DNA of 64,000 nucleotides from Aplectana chamaeleonis (taxonomy: Eukaryota > Nematoda > Chromadorea > Rhabditida > Cosmocercidae). A program made the translations under genes and the position numbers. The notes below the pieces were generated by a model. That model was not told the DNA's origin, did no database searches, and worked only from the letters and a program-made list of their open reading frames with translations. Position 1 is the first letter of the stretch; the number at the start of each line of letters is the position of its first letter. The stretch lies in the NCBI GenBank assembly GCA_029168955.1, contig JAPDOI010000138.1, forward strand, positions 976,501 to 1,040,500. Reading direction: 5' to 3'. Positions 11,826 through 23,624 of this stretch are shown piece by piece.

Positions 11826-12302
11826 AATAAATATCGTTTTTTCTGTTTTTACGCTAATCTTGAAAACGGCCTCAGGTAGTTTCGAATGATGTCTCTGGAG
11901 TCGTACACGACCTTCTGGGAACGGAGTTATGGTCCCTCAAAATTGGCCTAAAGAAGCATGGTGGACGAGTTTTCCGAGGCTTGTAACTTCCGTCTTTTGC
12001 AGCCGATCTATGCGAGCTGACCTGAGTAAAGAGAGAAATCGATAATGAAGGGAAGAAGGGGGACAATAATCGGAAGCCATCGCTCATCTCACGATTCCAA
12101 GCTTTCAATCGTTCACGTCGGTGGGCGTGTGTTGCGCTTTTGGGGTTTGCCTTGCGCTCAAAGTGGCAACTCTGGGCTCTTTTGGGGCTCTTCCTGGCTC
12201 GTTTTCATGCGTTCTTTCGACGTCAACATTACAGTGTGCCCCTCCACTACCTATTCCTAGTAGAAACTGAAACCCATTTTTTATCGTGAACACTGCCTTT
12301 AA
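11826..12302. mobile_element. TTAA-type MITE, inverted copy of 9932-10425
   Basis: The right end ATCGTGAACACTGCCT + TTAA is intact. The left end is decayed (ATATCGTTTTTTCTG). Reverse-complementing it aligns the interior with 9932-10425 (for example CACGTCGGTGGGCGTGTG and its complement). Confidence 0.75.
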
Positions 12303-12746
12303 CTTTCCCCACTTCTGACGCCATCTGAAGAAGGTGCCGTTCTTGTCCAAGCGTCGAGTTTTTGATACAGCGGTTTGTATACCCAACTGGCTCTACGGTA
12401 TTGATTTGAAAACCCTTATATTGAGCTGATAGGTTGCCTACGATATCGGAATACCTAAAAAAGAAATGCCGATTCACACCTTTGGCATCACCGAAGTGGG
12501 GATAGATGATAATCTTGCTGTCCATATGAGCCTTCCTCGCTTCGCTCAACATCAAGGTAATAATATTTGACTTTTCTATAAAACAACCACTCGGCCTCTA
12601 TGATAGAGGAGATATCATAGCACCATAGCGGCTTCCCAAAAATATGAGATGGACGATAGATAACCTTTGGGTCCCTCTAAGAAGAGGAATGTCGGAAGGA
12701 CGAAGAACGGCCAGGAAGTGGCTGAAAATCTCGTAAATCGGCAGAC
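12303..12746. other. Unassigned spacer
   Basis: Contains short open frames without recognisable motifs. No repeat boundary was identified. Confidence 0.35.
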
Positions 12747-12825
12747 CCATTAAATAACGTTATATATACGAATAAATTGATACTCTATTCGTTATGTGGA
12801 GACAGTTAATTATCCACCACTTTAT

Positions 12826-12862
12826 CCGCGACGTTTCGGGTCATAGACCCATCATCTGGCGG
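12826..12862 (-). ncRNA. Hammerhead-ribozyme-like motif, left arm
   Basis: Read on the minus strand: stem I CCGC/GCGG, core CAGATGA, stem II GGGTC-TAT-GACCC, then GAAAC and GTC. This fits the minimal, short-stem-III hammerhead layout known from Penelope-like elements. The core should be CTGATGA; here U4 is A, which would be expected to weaken or abolish cleavage. Confidence 0.6.
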
Positions 12863-13236
12863 CTAAAATTCAATCATATGACCGCGAAACAAACATATAT
12901 AATTAGAGATCTGACCTACGGCTGCGCGGTAGGAGTGAATGAGAGGGTGGTGCCGGGTAGGGCCTTTTTGGAACGGCCGGCTCAACCACAGCACAGACGA
13001 CAAATGGTGGGAGGACCGTCAAATGTCGTTAATCAGTGAGGTCAGATCGGAGTGTAAGCATCTTCAGCGCGTCCTTAATTTCTTCCCGGTTGTTCATCGG
13101 TGGTGAATGCAACCGTATCTCCTCGTTCCAAGAAGACCCTACCCGGCACCACCCTCTCATCCACTCCTACCGCGCAGCCGTACGTCAGATCTCTAATTAT
13201 ATATGTTTGTTTCGCGGCCATATGATTGAATTTAAG

Positions 13237-13273
13237 CCGCCAGATGATGGGTCTATGACCTGAAACGTCGCGG
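13237..13273 (+). ncRNA. Hammerhead-ribozyme-like motif, right arm
   Basis: Inverted partner of the left-arm motif with the same stem I, the same CAGATGA core and GAAACGTC. One difference: the 3' side of stem II ends GACCT rather than GACCC, giving a G-U pair. Both arms share the U4-to-A change. Confidence 0.6.
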
Positions 13274-13656
13274 ATAAAGTGGTGGATAATTAACTGTCTC
13301 CACATAACGAATAGAGCTTCAATTTATTCCTATATATAACATTGATATGAAGCTCAGGAAACCAGCTATACCATTAAATAACGTCGCCCACGCCTCATAA
13401 CCGCCGTCCACCGTTCGTTTCACCGAAAGACACCAAAGGACTGTACAAGAAACGAAAAAGAAAGTCACCTACCCAACAATCATGAAGGGCCAAACCGTTT
13501 CCGTTCGGTAATGTCGAAAGACAGCACTGCGCCAAACACACCAGAGTTTCAAGCAGTTTTTTCTCCAATATTCCAGAGTTTTGCGGGGACTTTTCCCCAT
13601 GATCCTGCACTTCTTGGACTTGTTTACTTAAGAACATCGGAAACTAGAACACGTGT

Positions 13657-14212
13657 TTAAAGGCAGTGGTCACGATGAAAAACGTTATCGAAAAAACTAC
13701 AAAAATCAGCTTAGATCAAAAACACCTGAAAAACTATGAAGGTAGCGCGGTGAAAAACGGTCTACAAATAGAGTTTCTAGGGCCCAAAGAAGCTAGTTCG
13801 CGCACACGTGCACAGCGATGACGAAACAGATCGCAGTCTCATGCCGAGCAGTCAAAAATCATCGACATTCAGAGGACGAAATAAATGCAAATTTAACGAA
13901 TAAAAACAGTTGAATAATGAAAGCATTACTTCAGTCAATGTTTTTGACTATATGTGTACATAAATTCGAAGGTTCATTGATTGACATTCAATTTCAAGCT
14001 AGCTGATGTTCTTGATATAAGAGGTCATCGATGCCGATGATGTGGAGAGGGCTCGTCCACCATCAAAAGGCAAGAAAGTTCAGGTTTCAAATTCGGCCCA
14101 AAACAGTGGTTTTTTCGCGATTTTTTCTTATAGGTCCTACTACTCGAGACCCAGGAAAGGATTTGGAGAGAAAAAGACGACAAGCATATTTGATCGCGAC
14201 CACTGCCTTTAA
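13657..14212. mobile_element. TTAA-type MITE (GGTCACGAT subfamily), intact copy
   Basis: TTAA + AGGCAGTGGTCACGATG on the left and GATCGCGACCACTGCCT + TTAA on the right. Copies lie at 25576-28252 (split by a hAT-like insert) and 38505-39059 (inverted). The interior shares phrases such as TCATGCCGAG and ATCATCGACATTCAGAGGA with those copies. Confidence 0.88.
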
Positions 14213-14707
14213 TCATGAACACTGTCTTTGACAACCAAATATTTAGTACGTATTACTTATACTACAACAATAATACAAGAATCGTAAGCATGGCTGCCAT
14301 TCTTATAACTAGTTGAACCCTCCATGTGATTAAAACCCCGGCGATAGGATGTCAACAGTAGGACTTATTAATCCGGCGATGAGAGGCTAACAGCTGGACC
14401 TTTCGGGTGATAGCAGTTTTTTCCCGGTCTGACCCCGCCCTTTTTACGATTTTTTCCCGGTCTGACCCCGCCCTCTTTACGTGTCATCAGCTGATGTGCT
14501 CTGTGACGACACCTCAGAGATCTGTTGTCGACATTTGAGTTTGCCCGAGCACGTCTTTGAGTGGAATTGTGGCTGTAGGTGATACTTTTACTCGACTAAC
14601 TTGGCAAGACCCCCAGCTTGGAAGACGATGTGACGGTCGGCTAGCCCGGAGATAGTTTCACGCATACTGATCTCCAACCGAGAGTTTCCTCTCATTGCCA
14701 CGTGAAG
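14213..14707. repeat. Dispersed repeat (TCGACATTTGAGTTTGCC family)
   Basis: The segment at about 14480-14560 (GTGCTCTGTGACGACACCTC, then TGTCGACATTTGAGTTTGCC) matches, inverted, 33470-33530, and its last part also matches 54938-54960. A CCCGGTCTGACCCCGCCC phrase is tandemly duplicated at about 14437-14475. No coding content seen. Confidence 0.5.
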
Positions 14708-15094
14708 TCAATTCGCATTAGACTGTCTGCCCAAGCGGTCGGCGTACGTGTTTAGCGACCGTGAGATAGGCATTTTCGGACCTGCAAAGCGGTTGGCAGG
14801 AATATTACACAAATATAGAATAATATTCCATTCAGCTGTTTGCAGCCGTGCGGAGGCTCGCTGAAAACATCCCTCCGCAACTGCCGCGCGACACGTCCGC
14901 CGACCGCGTAGGTGGACAGTCATGTATGGGTCGACATTGACGAGTAGTGTATGGTTCGAGGTATCCAAGGCGCTAGGGTTCGTACCATTTGGCACCCGAT
15001 GACTCATCACTAATTCCTGATTCCAGTGCTTATCATCAGGAAAACCCCGGGGTGGAGATTGTCCTACCTGGGTATGAGATTCTTCGAAATCCAT
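14708..15094 (-). CDS. Hypothetical ORF, unrecognised, possibly repeat-derived
   Basis: A 128-codon open frame with a balanced composition (several Cys, Arg and Asn) and no signal peptide, transmembrane segment or motif that I recognise. No splice context links it to another exon. Phrases near its start and the flanking plus-strand sequence (GGTGCCAAATG and CATTTGGCACC) form short inverted repeats, which favours a decayed mobile element over a host gene. It is listed because its length and composition are unusual for this window. Confidence 0.25.
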   Translation of the reverse strand: MDFEESHTQVGQSPPRGFPDDKHWNQELVMSHRVPNGTNPSALDTSNHTLLVNVDPYMTVHLRGRRTCRAAVAEGCFQRASARLQTAEWNIILYLCNIPANRFAGPKMPISRSLNTYADRLGRQSNAN

Positions 15095-15229
15095 CTTGCG
15101 GGTGCCAAATGACCGCCCCCAAGGCGCTATTCATTCTATCCAACGCCAGCGCGGTACGCATGCGACACCCGCCGCCACGACGGCGATGGCCGTAACAACT
15201 TTTCCATCAATTTCATTATAAATCCATCT

Positions 15230-15538
15230 TCAATTTCTTTTAGTTGTGTAATAATTAATTCCAGTACCGTCTTCGGCTAACATGATAGCGAACGCCTGTA
15301 CGGATTTCACAGGATCAGCAAAGTTAAGGCCCACTGTAATACACCCCGCCATAGCGTCACCACTATAGTATTCATAGTCTTCGCAATCTCGTTGAAAGCA
15401 TTCACACACCAACGCCCCACCGGCGCGGCCGCGCTGGCGTTGAGAAGCATGAATAGCACCTAACAAACATCTGATTCGTGATAATAGATCCAGCGGAAAT
15501 CTACAACTGATCTGGTTTCTGCATAGACATCCGTGCAT
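15230..15538 (-). CDS. Hypothetical Cys-rich ORF, unrecognised
   Basis: An open frame of 102 codons with a plausible protein-like stretch containing 'VCECFQRDCEDYEYY' followed by 'AFAIMLAEDG'. No family was recognised. Possible continuation lies upstream on the minus strand (15594-15862), but in different frames with stops. It could be an exon of a host gene or the remains of a mobile element; the sequence does not decide. Confidence 0.25.
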   Translation of the reverse strand: MHGCLCRNQISCRFPLDLLSRIRCLLGAIHASQRQRGRAGGALVCECFQRDCEDYEYYSGDAMAGCITVGLNFADPVKSVQAFAIMLAEDGTGINYYTTKRN

Positions 15539-16499
<961 letters not shown>

Positions 16500-16680
16500 G
16501 GGGATTCGGAAGAAAATGTACATCAAAAAGCTCTTCGAATGCCTGCAACTAGGGGCAGCGTTCCGACCTCTCGCACTCCTGGGCAGTAAACTCGCTTGAG
16601 AAGAGACCAGTTTAGCCTGAAGAAGGGCTAATAGCGCGAAACGTAGCCAATCAAGCGTTTCAAGAAGTTCCATATTCTTA
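16500..16680 (+). repeat. Possible Penelope-type terminal-repeat relic
   Basis: At 16615-16647 the strand reads CCTGAAGA, a short hairpin-like GGGCTAATAGC, then GCGAAACGTAGCC. This resembles the degraded hammerhead context of Penelope-like terminal repeats (CTGATGA ... GAAAC). The core has substitutions and no inverted partner was found, so the call is weak. Confidence 0.25.
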
Positions 16681-16844
16681 TGGGCGCATGTAAATGATGC
16701 TGAGAAAGGAGTGTTCTACATGACTCATTAAATTTTTTACGCGTCATCCTCTGAATATTTCCACAAAATGCATTCAGCACTGGTTTCTAAAATCTAGCCA
16801 GCTACCTGAAAGGGAGAACGATACGGACAGAGTTCAGAGGCCGG

Positions 16845-17637
16845 ATGTCAAACGTAAGATTGGTGCGCTCCGAAGTACCGCAAGGCGCAGTGCTCTCTCC
16901 GCTCCTTTTTTCTTACTACAACGCCGATCTTGCAGCACCCCCTCCAGATACACGCCTTATCGGATATGCGGATGATTTAACACTGGTTACATCAGATCCT
17001 GATGTGGAAACCTGTGAAAAACGTCTCAACGACTATCTTCCGAAGCTGACAAAGGCTGTGGAAGATCTCCAACTGCAACTTTCGATCCAAAAGACTACTG
17101 TGTCTCTTCTCACAACACATTCTGCTCAAGCGAGATACGTGCCGAAAGTATTAATAAATGGAACGCAAATCACGCACGAAAGAAATCCGACGATCCTCGG
17201 CTATCACTTTGATACGATCATGACGGGACGACTTCTTGCGGAAGCTGTTCGCAAGAAGACGGCTAAAAGAACGAACTTCCTGAGAGCGTTGGCGGGAAGG
17301 AATTGGGTAACAAATCAAAGAGCTGTTCACACTGACCTACCGTGCCATTGGACAATCTGTGATGTCCTACGCGGCTCCAGCCTAGAGCCCGCTCATAGCA
17401 TTTTCTCACTGTGATCGATTGCAAGCTTGTCAAAACACAGCTTTGAGGACCGCGACGGGAAGCCTGGCAATGGCAAGCACAACTCTTCTGTTTCTTCTTT
17501 GCACGCCACAAGCTACTTTGCCATTTACCGGTCCCATGAGGGTAGCCAATAAACCCATGTTCCGAAGTTCCGGTATTACATCAATGTGTCATAGCTGGCT
17601 GGCACGGCTGAGAAAAGCTTTGTTGGCATGCATTTAG
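16845..17637 (+). pseudogene. Jockey/CR1-like LINE reverse transcriptase fragment
   Basis: The reverse transcriptase palm is clear: 'VPQGAVLSPLLFSYY' at about 16875-16920, then the catalytic 'IGYADDLTLVTS' at about 16960-16995, then thumb-like sequence with 'LGYHFD'. A frame shift near 17310 and a stop near 17392 interrupt the C-terminal region ('SYAAPA', 'CDRLQACQNTALRTATG'). Endonuclease and upstream RT are absent, so this is a 5'-truncated copy, as is usual for LINEs. Motif spacing differs from the RTE-like element at 5 kb, so it is a separate family. Confidence 0.8.
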
Positions 17638-17934
17638 AGCACGGACTACGCAACATTTTGCGAGTTATCATTAATTGAAACCTTGATACGCACAACCATT
17701 TCAATCCATTACTAAATAATACGTTGAGATCCCTGCCTTTTCTACCTGGTCCAATGTTTATTTGTTAACCTCCTCGCACTGAGTTTTTTCTACTTCTCTT
17801 TTCTTTGTTGTGCTGTTCCGGCCAAGCTGCATTGCTTCTCATTGCTCGATTCTTCAAGTTGACGCGTTCATTTGCGCGTATTAAATAAAGAAATAAAACC
17901 CTAGTTGGACATGTACAATATTTCAAAGAATACG

Positions 17935-18610
17935 AAGGAATCAAAATTGAAATTTCTAAAAGATTAGCTTCCTGGCAAAAGTAATGACTTGGCAATGTTA
18001 CAATTACATGAAATATAGAAGTTGAAAAAATAAAGAAAACGTCGGGAAATATCTTTCAAAATGATTTGGCGCAAAATAACCAGAAGTAATGAAAAACTGG
18101 GAAATGTAGTGAAATGACCAGAATCGGATTTGGCAGTCAATCACAGGCTAACTTTTGATAAGTAGTGATAGACGAGGGACGATATTTCACAAGCTTCTCC
18201 GGTGAACTTATCAAAGCAAAATCAAGCGCGTATCGGATTTGAGCTTTACGTTCACCTAGCTTGACCTATGCTGATTAAAGTATTACAGCATTTACGGTTT
18301 CCGTTGCGCGCTTGATTTTGCTCTGATAAGTTAACCGGGAAGCTTGTAAAATCCTATTTCTCGTCCATCACTACTTATCAAAAGTTGGCCTGTGATTGAC
18401 CGCCAAATCCAGTTTTGGTCATTTCACTACATTTCTCAGTTTTTCATTACTTCCGGTTATTTTGCGCAAAATCATTCTGAAAGATGTTTCACGACGTTTT
18501 TTTTATTTTTTTCAACTTCTATAATTCATGTAATTATAACATTGCCAAATCATTACTTTTACCAGGAAGCTAAACTTTTAGAAATTTCATATATTTTTCC
18601 CAAAGGTTCC
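17935..18610. repeat. Foldback element with AGCTTCCTGGCAAAAGTAA ends
   Basis: The left arm (about 17950-18225) is inverted at about 18305-18595. Outer ends pair as AGCTTCCTGGYAAAAGTAA, and inner arms share CAAGCGCG. The copy at the right window edge (63680-64000) has the same left arm in the same order, including TCAGAAAGGGAACCTT beyond the terminal repeat. No ORF. Confidence 0.85.
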
Positions 18611-18779
18611 CTTTCTGACCTGATTTTTGCATAGCGATCCCCATTTTGGAGAGGCCAGACTTTTGATGGCAGCTTCTGTCTTCGGTGAATAATGAAATCG
18701 GTACCGATCGGTGTTGTCAGACGACTATAACTCCTAGAAAATGAGACCCGCAGCCGCAAAAAAAAACTACCCTTGCTTT

Positions 18780-19365
18780 CCTTTTGAGGTCGCGTACCTT
18801 TTCTATGGCGTCCTGCGCACTCCCACTGGGGTCCCGCAAACTTTCTACGGGGTCCTGCACACACCTATTGGGGTCCCGTAAATTTTCTACGGCTTCCTGC
18901 GCACTCCCGCTGTGGTCCCGCACACTTTCTGCGGCGTCCTGCGCTCTCCCACTGTGGTCCCGCGCACATTCTACGCATCCTGCGCACTACCACTGGGTTT
19001 ACGTACCCTTTCTACGGGGTCCTGCGCACTTCCACTGTGGTCCCGCACACATTCTACGGCGTCCTGCGCACTCCCACTGTGGTCCCACACACTTTCCGCG
19101 GCATCCTGTGCACTCCCACTGGGGTTACGTACACTTTCTACGACGTTCTGCGCACTCCCGCTGTGGTCCCACACACTTTCTGCGGCATCCTGTGCACTCC
19201 CACTGGGGTTACGTACACTTTCTACGGCGTCCTGCGCACTCCCGCTGTGGTCCCACACACTTTCTGCGGCGTCCTGCGCATTCTCACTGTGGTCTCGCAC
19301 ACATTCTACGGCGTCCTGCGCACTCCCACTGGGGTCCAGTACACTTTCGGCAGCGTCCTGCGTAC
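18780..19365. repeat. 42-bp minisatellite, segment 2a
   Basis: Units of 42 bp made of two 21-bp halves, GTCCTGCGCAC + TCCCACTGTG and GTCCCGCACAC + TTTCTACGGC. The array stops exactly at a hAT insertion and resumes at 21693. Confidence 0.93.
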
Positions 19366-21692
19366 CAGGGCTGTGCGTAATTACGAATTACGATTTACGA
19401 TTTACGAATTACGGGCGTTTTTGGCAATTTTTTTACGATTTACGATTTACGAAATTGTGGTCTAAAATCGTAACGATTCGTAACAAATCGTAACAAACCG
19501 TGAAAATGCGCTTGAGAGCACAACTTAGGCTATTCTCGGCTCCGACCAGCCTGACAGTTCGGCTCGCTCTCGTCTCAATCTGCGAGACGGCTTCTGTTGC
19601 TGACCACGCTCCTCCCGTTCACCCTAACAGCAACAACAGTGGCCAGAGATTGAAAAATGAAGCGAACTGTCAGGCGGCTCCGATTCCTGTTCGGTGCAAC
19701 TCGGGGTCTAGAAACCCCCGAGATTTAAAATTTGCTGTCTAGAGCATGGTTGAGTTTGACACTTTTTTTGCAGTCCTAAAACTTTATTTATCTTTTTAAT
19801 TTCAACTTTCGGTAAAGCCTTTCCCCACTATCCCAGAGCTCAGTCAGCAGCAGTGGGGTCGATCATGGGACAGGGGCTCCCTACACACCGAGGGAGGAGT
19901 TTTTTCGCCGTTTGCGGCTCTAATTCCACTCGGGACCACTTCGATTGCATTGAGTAGTGTGTCGTGTCGAACTGCGTGAACGGGACAACTCCCTCTTCTG
20001 TGTGTAGAGGGCTCCTCTCCCGTCGGTCATGGCGAAATATAATAGTACGGGGCTGTTCTTTACAGGCTGGCCTATGGAGCAAAATACACTTCGTTGCAGA
20101 ATTGTAAGAAAATTTCGAAAACAACCTCCACCACGCGTCCGCCATCAGTGGTTCAAAAGTGACGCGTAGAACATCTGGTATTCCGTGAATAAAAATCTGC
20201 TGAGGGATCGTCAAATTATTTTTCTCACCTGAAAACACCATCCGACGAAGAGTTTTGCGAGGTTCCCGAATTAAACATTGATAGATTTATGTCTTCAAAG
20301 ACAATCAAGCTTTGAGAGGAGAAGTAATTTTGAAGCTCGGTTCGAAACATTTCAACAAAAAAAAGACGGCTGTAGAGTCGCCTACCTCTTCGAAAAAGTT
20401 ATGAAATATTTTAAAAATTTAGAATTTGGCAATTCTAAATGCGAAAGAAAAGGATAGGTCAGGTAATTGTCTGTTTTCGAAACCCACGATTTTGAGGGAA
20501 CCTTCACATTTTTGCATTTCGGAACCCTACGCAACCTTCACCACTCTTCAACGGTTATCTCCACTCCATCAACCCTATATTTATGGGAATAAACGCTTGC
20601 AGCTCTACTCAGAGTAACACTTCGCATATAAAGAGGGAGAATCTGTTTCTGCATCAAAATTGGTTTGAAAATGTGTATTTCATTTATAGGGCCCCTCATG
20701 CAAGGATCTTTCTCTTGGAGGCAGTGTTCACGTTAAAAAACCTTACTCTTCTAGTTTTCGATGGTTTTGAGTGGATAAGTCCACCAAGTAGACGTTAATG
20801 GGGAGAAGTCCCCACAGAACACTCAAGCACCTAAGAAAAAACTGCTAAAAAAACCTATTAAATATTCATTTACGCCTGTTGGTGTATTTTGTGCACTGCG
20901 GACAAAACGTCAAACCAAACGCCGCAAATGGTTTTGAGATTCGAAATTCTTAGGTAAGTGACTTCTTTGTATTCTGTTTCGTGGACCAAAAACTCTTGAA
21001 GAATAATATGATTAAATGTCCATGTCTGGTTACTAGCCTCTTTCGGCACAAAGAATATTCAAAAATTCGGTGCCAGTTCCTCTAGTGAAATGAACTTGTG
21101 ACAACTGTTATATGACGTGGGCGGGGTGACCCAATGGGCTGGCTGTTTTACAAGGTTTTCACCCACTCCTTAGCCGTTTTTCGTCGTACTTCCGTTCTTA
21201 CTTTTCTTAGAGGGACCCAAAGCTTACAATTCTGTCAAAAAAAAACGAGCAGCTTTTTTTAGCCTGAACTTTTAACAGATAGCTTTAAACTCTCGAACTG
21301 CAATTTTCTCTCAACCTAGTGTTTCTCTCCTTGGCTTCCATTGAAAAGTGTTTGGTAGAGCTATGATTCTTTATATTTTCGTATTCAAAAATAGGGCAGA
21401 ATGTGGCACAGGTTTGGTACTTGATCAAGCCTGAATTTTACCATTTGTCTATTTAAGTCGTTTTTATCCCAGGTACATATGTACATATGTATCCTGAGAA
21501 TTTCTTCAAGTATGTACTGTTCAGAACAACCTACCTTCGATATGAAAACACCTCATTACTGAAGTGTTGAAGTGTTTCCCTTATCGAATCAGGTTTGGCT
21601 AATGTGTGGGCTTGTTAATCATTATCAGTTACGAATTGCGAATTACGATTTACGAGTTACGAAATTACAAAATTCAGTTACGCACAGCCCTG
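19366..21692. mobile_element. Non-autonomous hAT element, 2.3 kb
   Basis: Ends are CAGGGCTGTGCGTAA and its inverse TTACGCACAGCCCTG, which match the usual hAT start. The flanks carry the perfect 8-bp duplication CTGCGTAC (19358-19365 and 21693-21700). Just inside both ends are repeated ACGATTTACGAATT-like phrases, typical of hAT subterminal repeats. No hAT transposase was recognised; the longest frame (19840-20241, minus) matches nothing known to me. The element carries a small foldback (19510-19740) and a copy of the repeat seen at 6640-7790. Confidence 0.88.
19510..19740. repeat. Small GC-rich foldback
   Basis: Contains GACAGTTCGGCTCGC and, about 150 bp later, an approximate inverse (GCGAACTGTCAGGC). 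A related copy at 59705-59910 in the FKBP gene shares GTTCGGCTCGCT, AACAGCAGCAG-like and ATTCCTGTTC phrases. Confidence 0.6.
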
Positions 21693-22180
21693 CTGCGTAC
21701 TCCCACTGGGGTCCCACAAACTTTCTACGGCGTCCTGCGCACTCCCATTGGGGTCCCGTACATTTTCTACGGCGTCCTGCGCACTCCCACTGTGGTCCCG
21801 CACACATTCTATGGCGTCCTGCGCACTCCCACTGGGGTCCAGTACAGTTCCGGCGGCATCCTGCGCTCTCTCACTGTGGTCCCACACACTTTCTGCAGCG
21901 TCCTGCGCATTCTCACTGTGGTCTCGCACACATTCTACGGCGTCCTGCGCTTTCCCACTGTGGTCCCGCACACTTTCTTCGGCGTCCTGCGAATTCCCGC
22001 TGTGGTCCCACGCACTTTCTACGGCGTCCTGCGCACTCCCACAGGGCTCCCACCAACTTTCTACGGCATCCTGCGCTTTCCCACTGTGGTCCCGCACACT
22101 TTCTACGGCGTCCTGCGAATTCCCGCTGTGGTCCCGCGCACTTTCTACGGCGTCCTGCGCACTCCCACTGGGGTTACGTT
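21693..22180. repeat. 42-bp minisatellite, segment 2b
   Basis: Continuation of the array at 18780-19365 after the hAT insertion. It is interrupted again at 22181 by a 305-bp MITE. Confidence 0.93.
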
Positions 22181-22485
22181 TAGTCTACAGCAATGGAAGT
22201 AGGACCTGGTGCGGTTGCGGACTCGTCCTAACATACGGTAGCTTGTTAGTGGCATCACACATTTTTCCGAAACAGCTGTGATAGATCGCTGAGTCCCTGT
22301 TTTCACCGATACGAATTCATCTGTAGAAGCAGTGAAAACAGGTAAAAATGTGGGAGTGGAAACAAAAATTCACCGAAAAATCTCAGTTATTCCGAAAAAA
22401 AAAATGAGTGATAACACAATTAGAGTACAGTAAGTTATGAAGAGTCCTCAACCTCACCAGGTCCTACTTCATCTGCTGTAGACTA
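22181..22485. mobile_element. 305-bp MITE inside the minisatellite
   Basis: The left end reads TAGTCTACAGCAATGGAAGT and the right end, reversed, TAGTCTACAGCAGATGAAGT; both continue AGGACCTGGTG. This is a terminal inverted repeat of about 30 bp with one or two differences. Flanking minisatellite sequence (GGTTACGT / TACACTTTC) rejoins into a normal unit if a TA duplication is assumed. No ORF. Confidence 0.85.
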
Positions 22486-23015
22486 TACACTTTCTACGGA
22501 ATCCTGCGCACTTCCTTTGGCGGCCCGCACACTTTCTGTGGCGTCCTGCTCACTCCCACTGTGGTCCCGCACACTTTCTGCGGCGTCCTGCGCTTTCCTG
22601 CTGGGGTCCGGCACACTTTCTACGGCGTCCTGCAATTTTTCACGCTGGTCCGGCACACTTTCTACGGCGTCCTGCAATTTTTCACGGTGGTCCGGCACAC
22701 ATTCTACGGCGTCCTGCTCTTTCCCGCTGTGGTCCGGCACACATTCTACGGCGCCCTGCGCACTCCCACTGAGGTCCAGTACACTTTCGGCGGCGTCCTG
22801 CGCTTTCCCGCTGTGGTCCGGCGCACTTTCTACGGCGTCCTGCAATTTTTCACGGTGGTCCGGCACATTCTCTACGGCGTCCTACGCATTCCCAATATGG
22901 TCCGCACACTTTCTACGGCGTCCTGCGCACTCCCAATATGGTCCCGCACACTTTTTTACGGCGTCCTGCGCACTCCCACTATGTCCCGCAGACTTTCTGC
23001 TGCGTCCTGCTCACT
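22486..23015. repeat. 42-bp minisatellite, segment 2c
   Basis: Same array, with a diverged subtype in which one half is replaced by TCCTGCAATTTTTCACG. Units near the right end (22880-23010) are shorter and more diverged, as is usual at an array edge. Confidence 0.9.
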
Positions 23016-23624
23016 TTTCAAATCCTATTCTTACCAACCGCGTCATACAGGGAAAATCTTGGAAAGGAAGCCTATGAAAAACTGTGTTGAGTTTTATTTG
23101 TTCATTTTTAAGGTTGAGTGAACTTTGGATGATTTACAATAACATGTTCACATGTTTTTACCCGTCTTGGCCCTCAATTTTGAGGTTCCAATAAGATTGA
23201 GCTTCCAACTCCAAAATTGAACAGGAGCTAGCTGCATCCGTTCCCAGCCTCCTGCCAAAAAAATTAGCTTCCTAGCCCAACTTCAACTGGTAGCACAAGA
23301 CCGTGAACGCCGTCTGAAAAAAGAAGATTAACAGTTTTTCGAACAAAATCACGTAGTTTTCTCCATTTTTCTCGAGTGCCAAGAAATCGTTCCAAATAGT
23401 TTTTGAGCAAAACTACCAACTTTTTACGCTCTTTCCAGTGAAGGAAAAACCGCATTTTCACAGTTACTCCGAACGCCGATTTCGGAATAGCAGTGTTGCG
23501 CATGGGCGATTTAAAGCCAAATCTGGTGCACTCTCCGTGCGCACCACAATTGTTTTCCATCGGCACATTGCGCACAGTCCCCCCCCCCTGCAGGTGGATG
23601 TATTCATTGTGCGTTGACTTGGTC

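Larger units (their letters stand above)
12761..13370. mobile_element. Penelope-like inverted terminal-repeat element
   Basis: Arms 12770-12975 and 13126-13325 are near-perfect inverted repeats around a spacer of about 150 bp. The element is flanked by the 14-bp direct repeat CCATTAAATAACGT (12747-12760 and 13371-13384), interpreted as a target duplication. Each arm holds a hammerhead-ribozyme-like motif pointing inward to outward. Hammerhead motifs inside terminal repeats, and head-to-head repeats, are known traits of Penelope-like retroelements. No RT is present, so this is a terminal-repeat-only derivative. A Penelope-like RT fragment lies at 8.0-8.7 kb, but a link is only inferred. Confidence 0.72.

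Noticed and set aside
18784..19493. Overlapping frames of up to 198 codons on both strands
   Set aside because: Shadow frames of the 42-bp minisatellite; the same applies to 1-955, 21572-23121 and 62193-62616.
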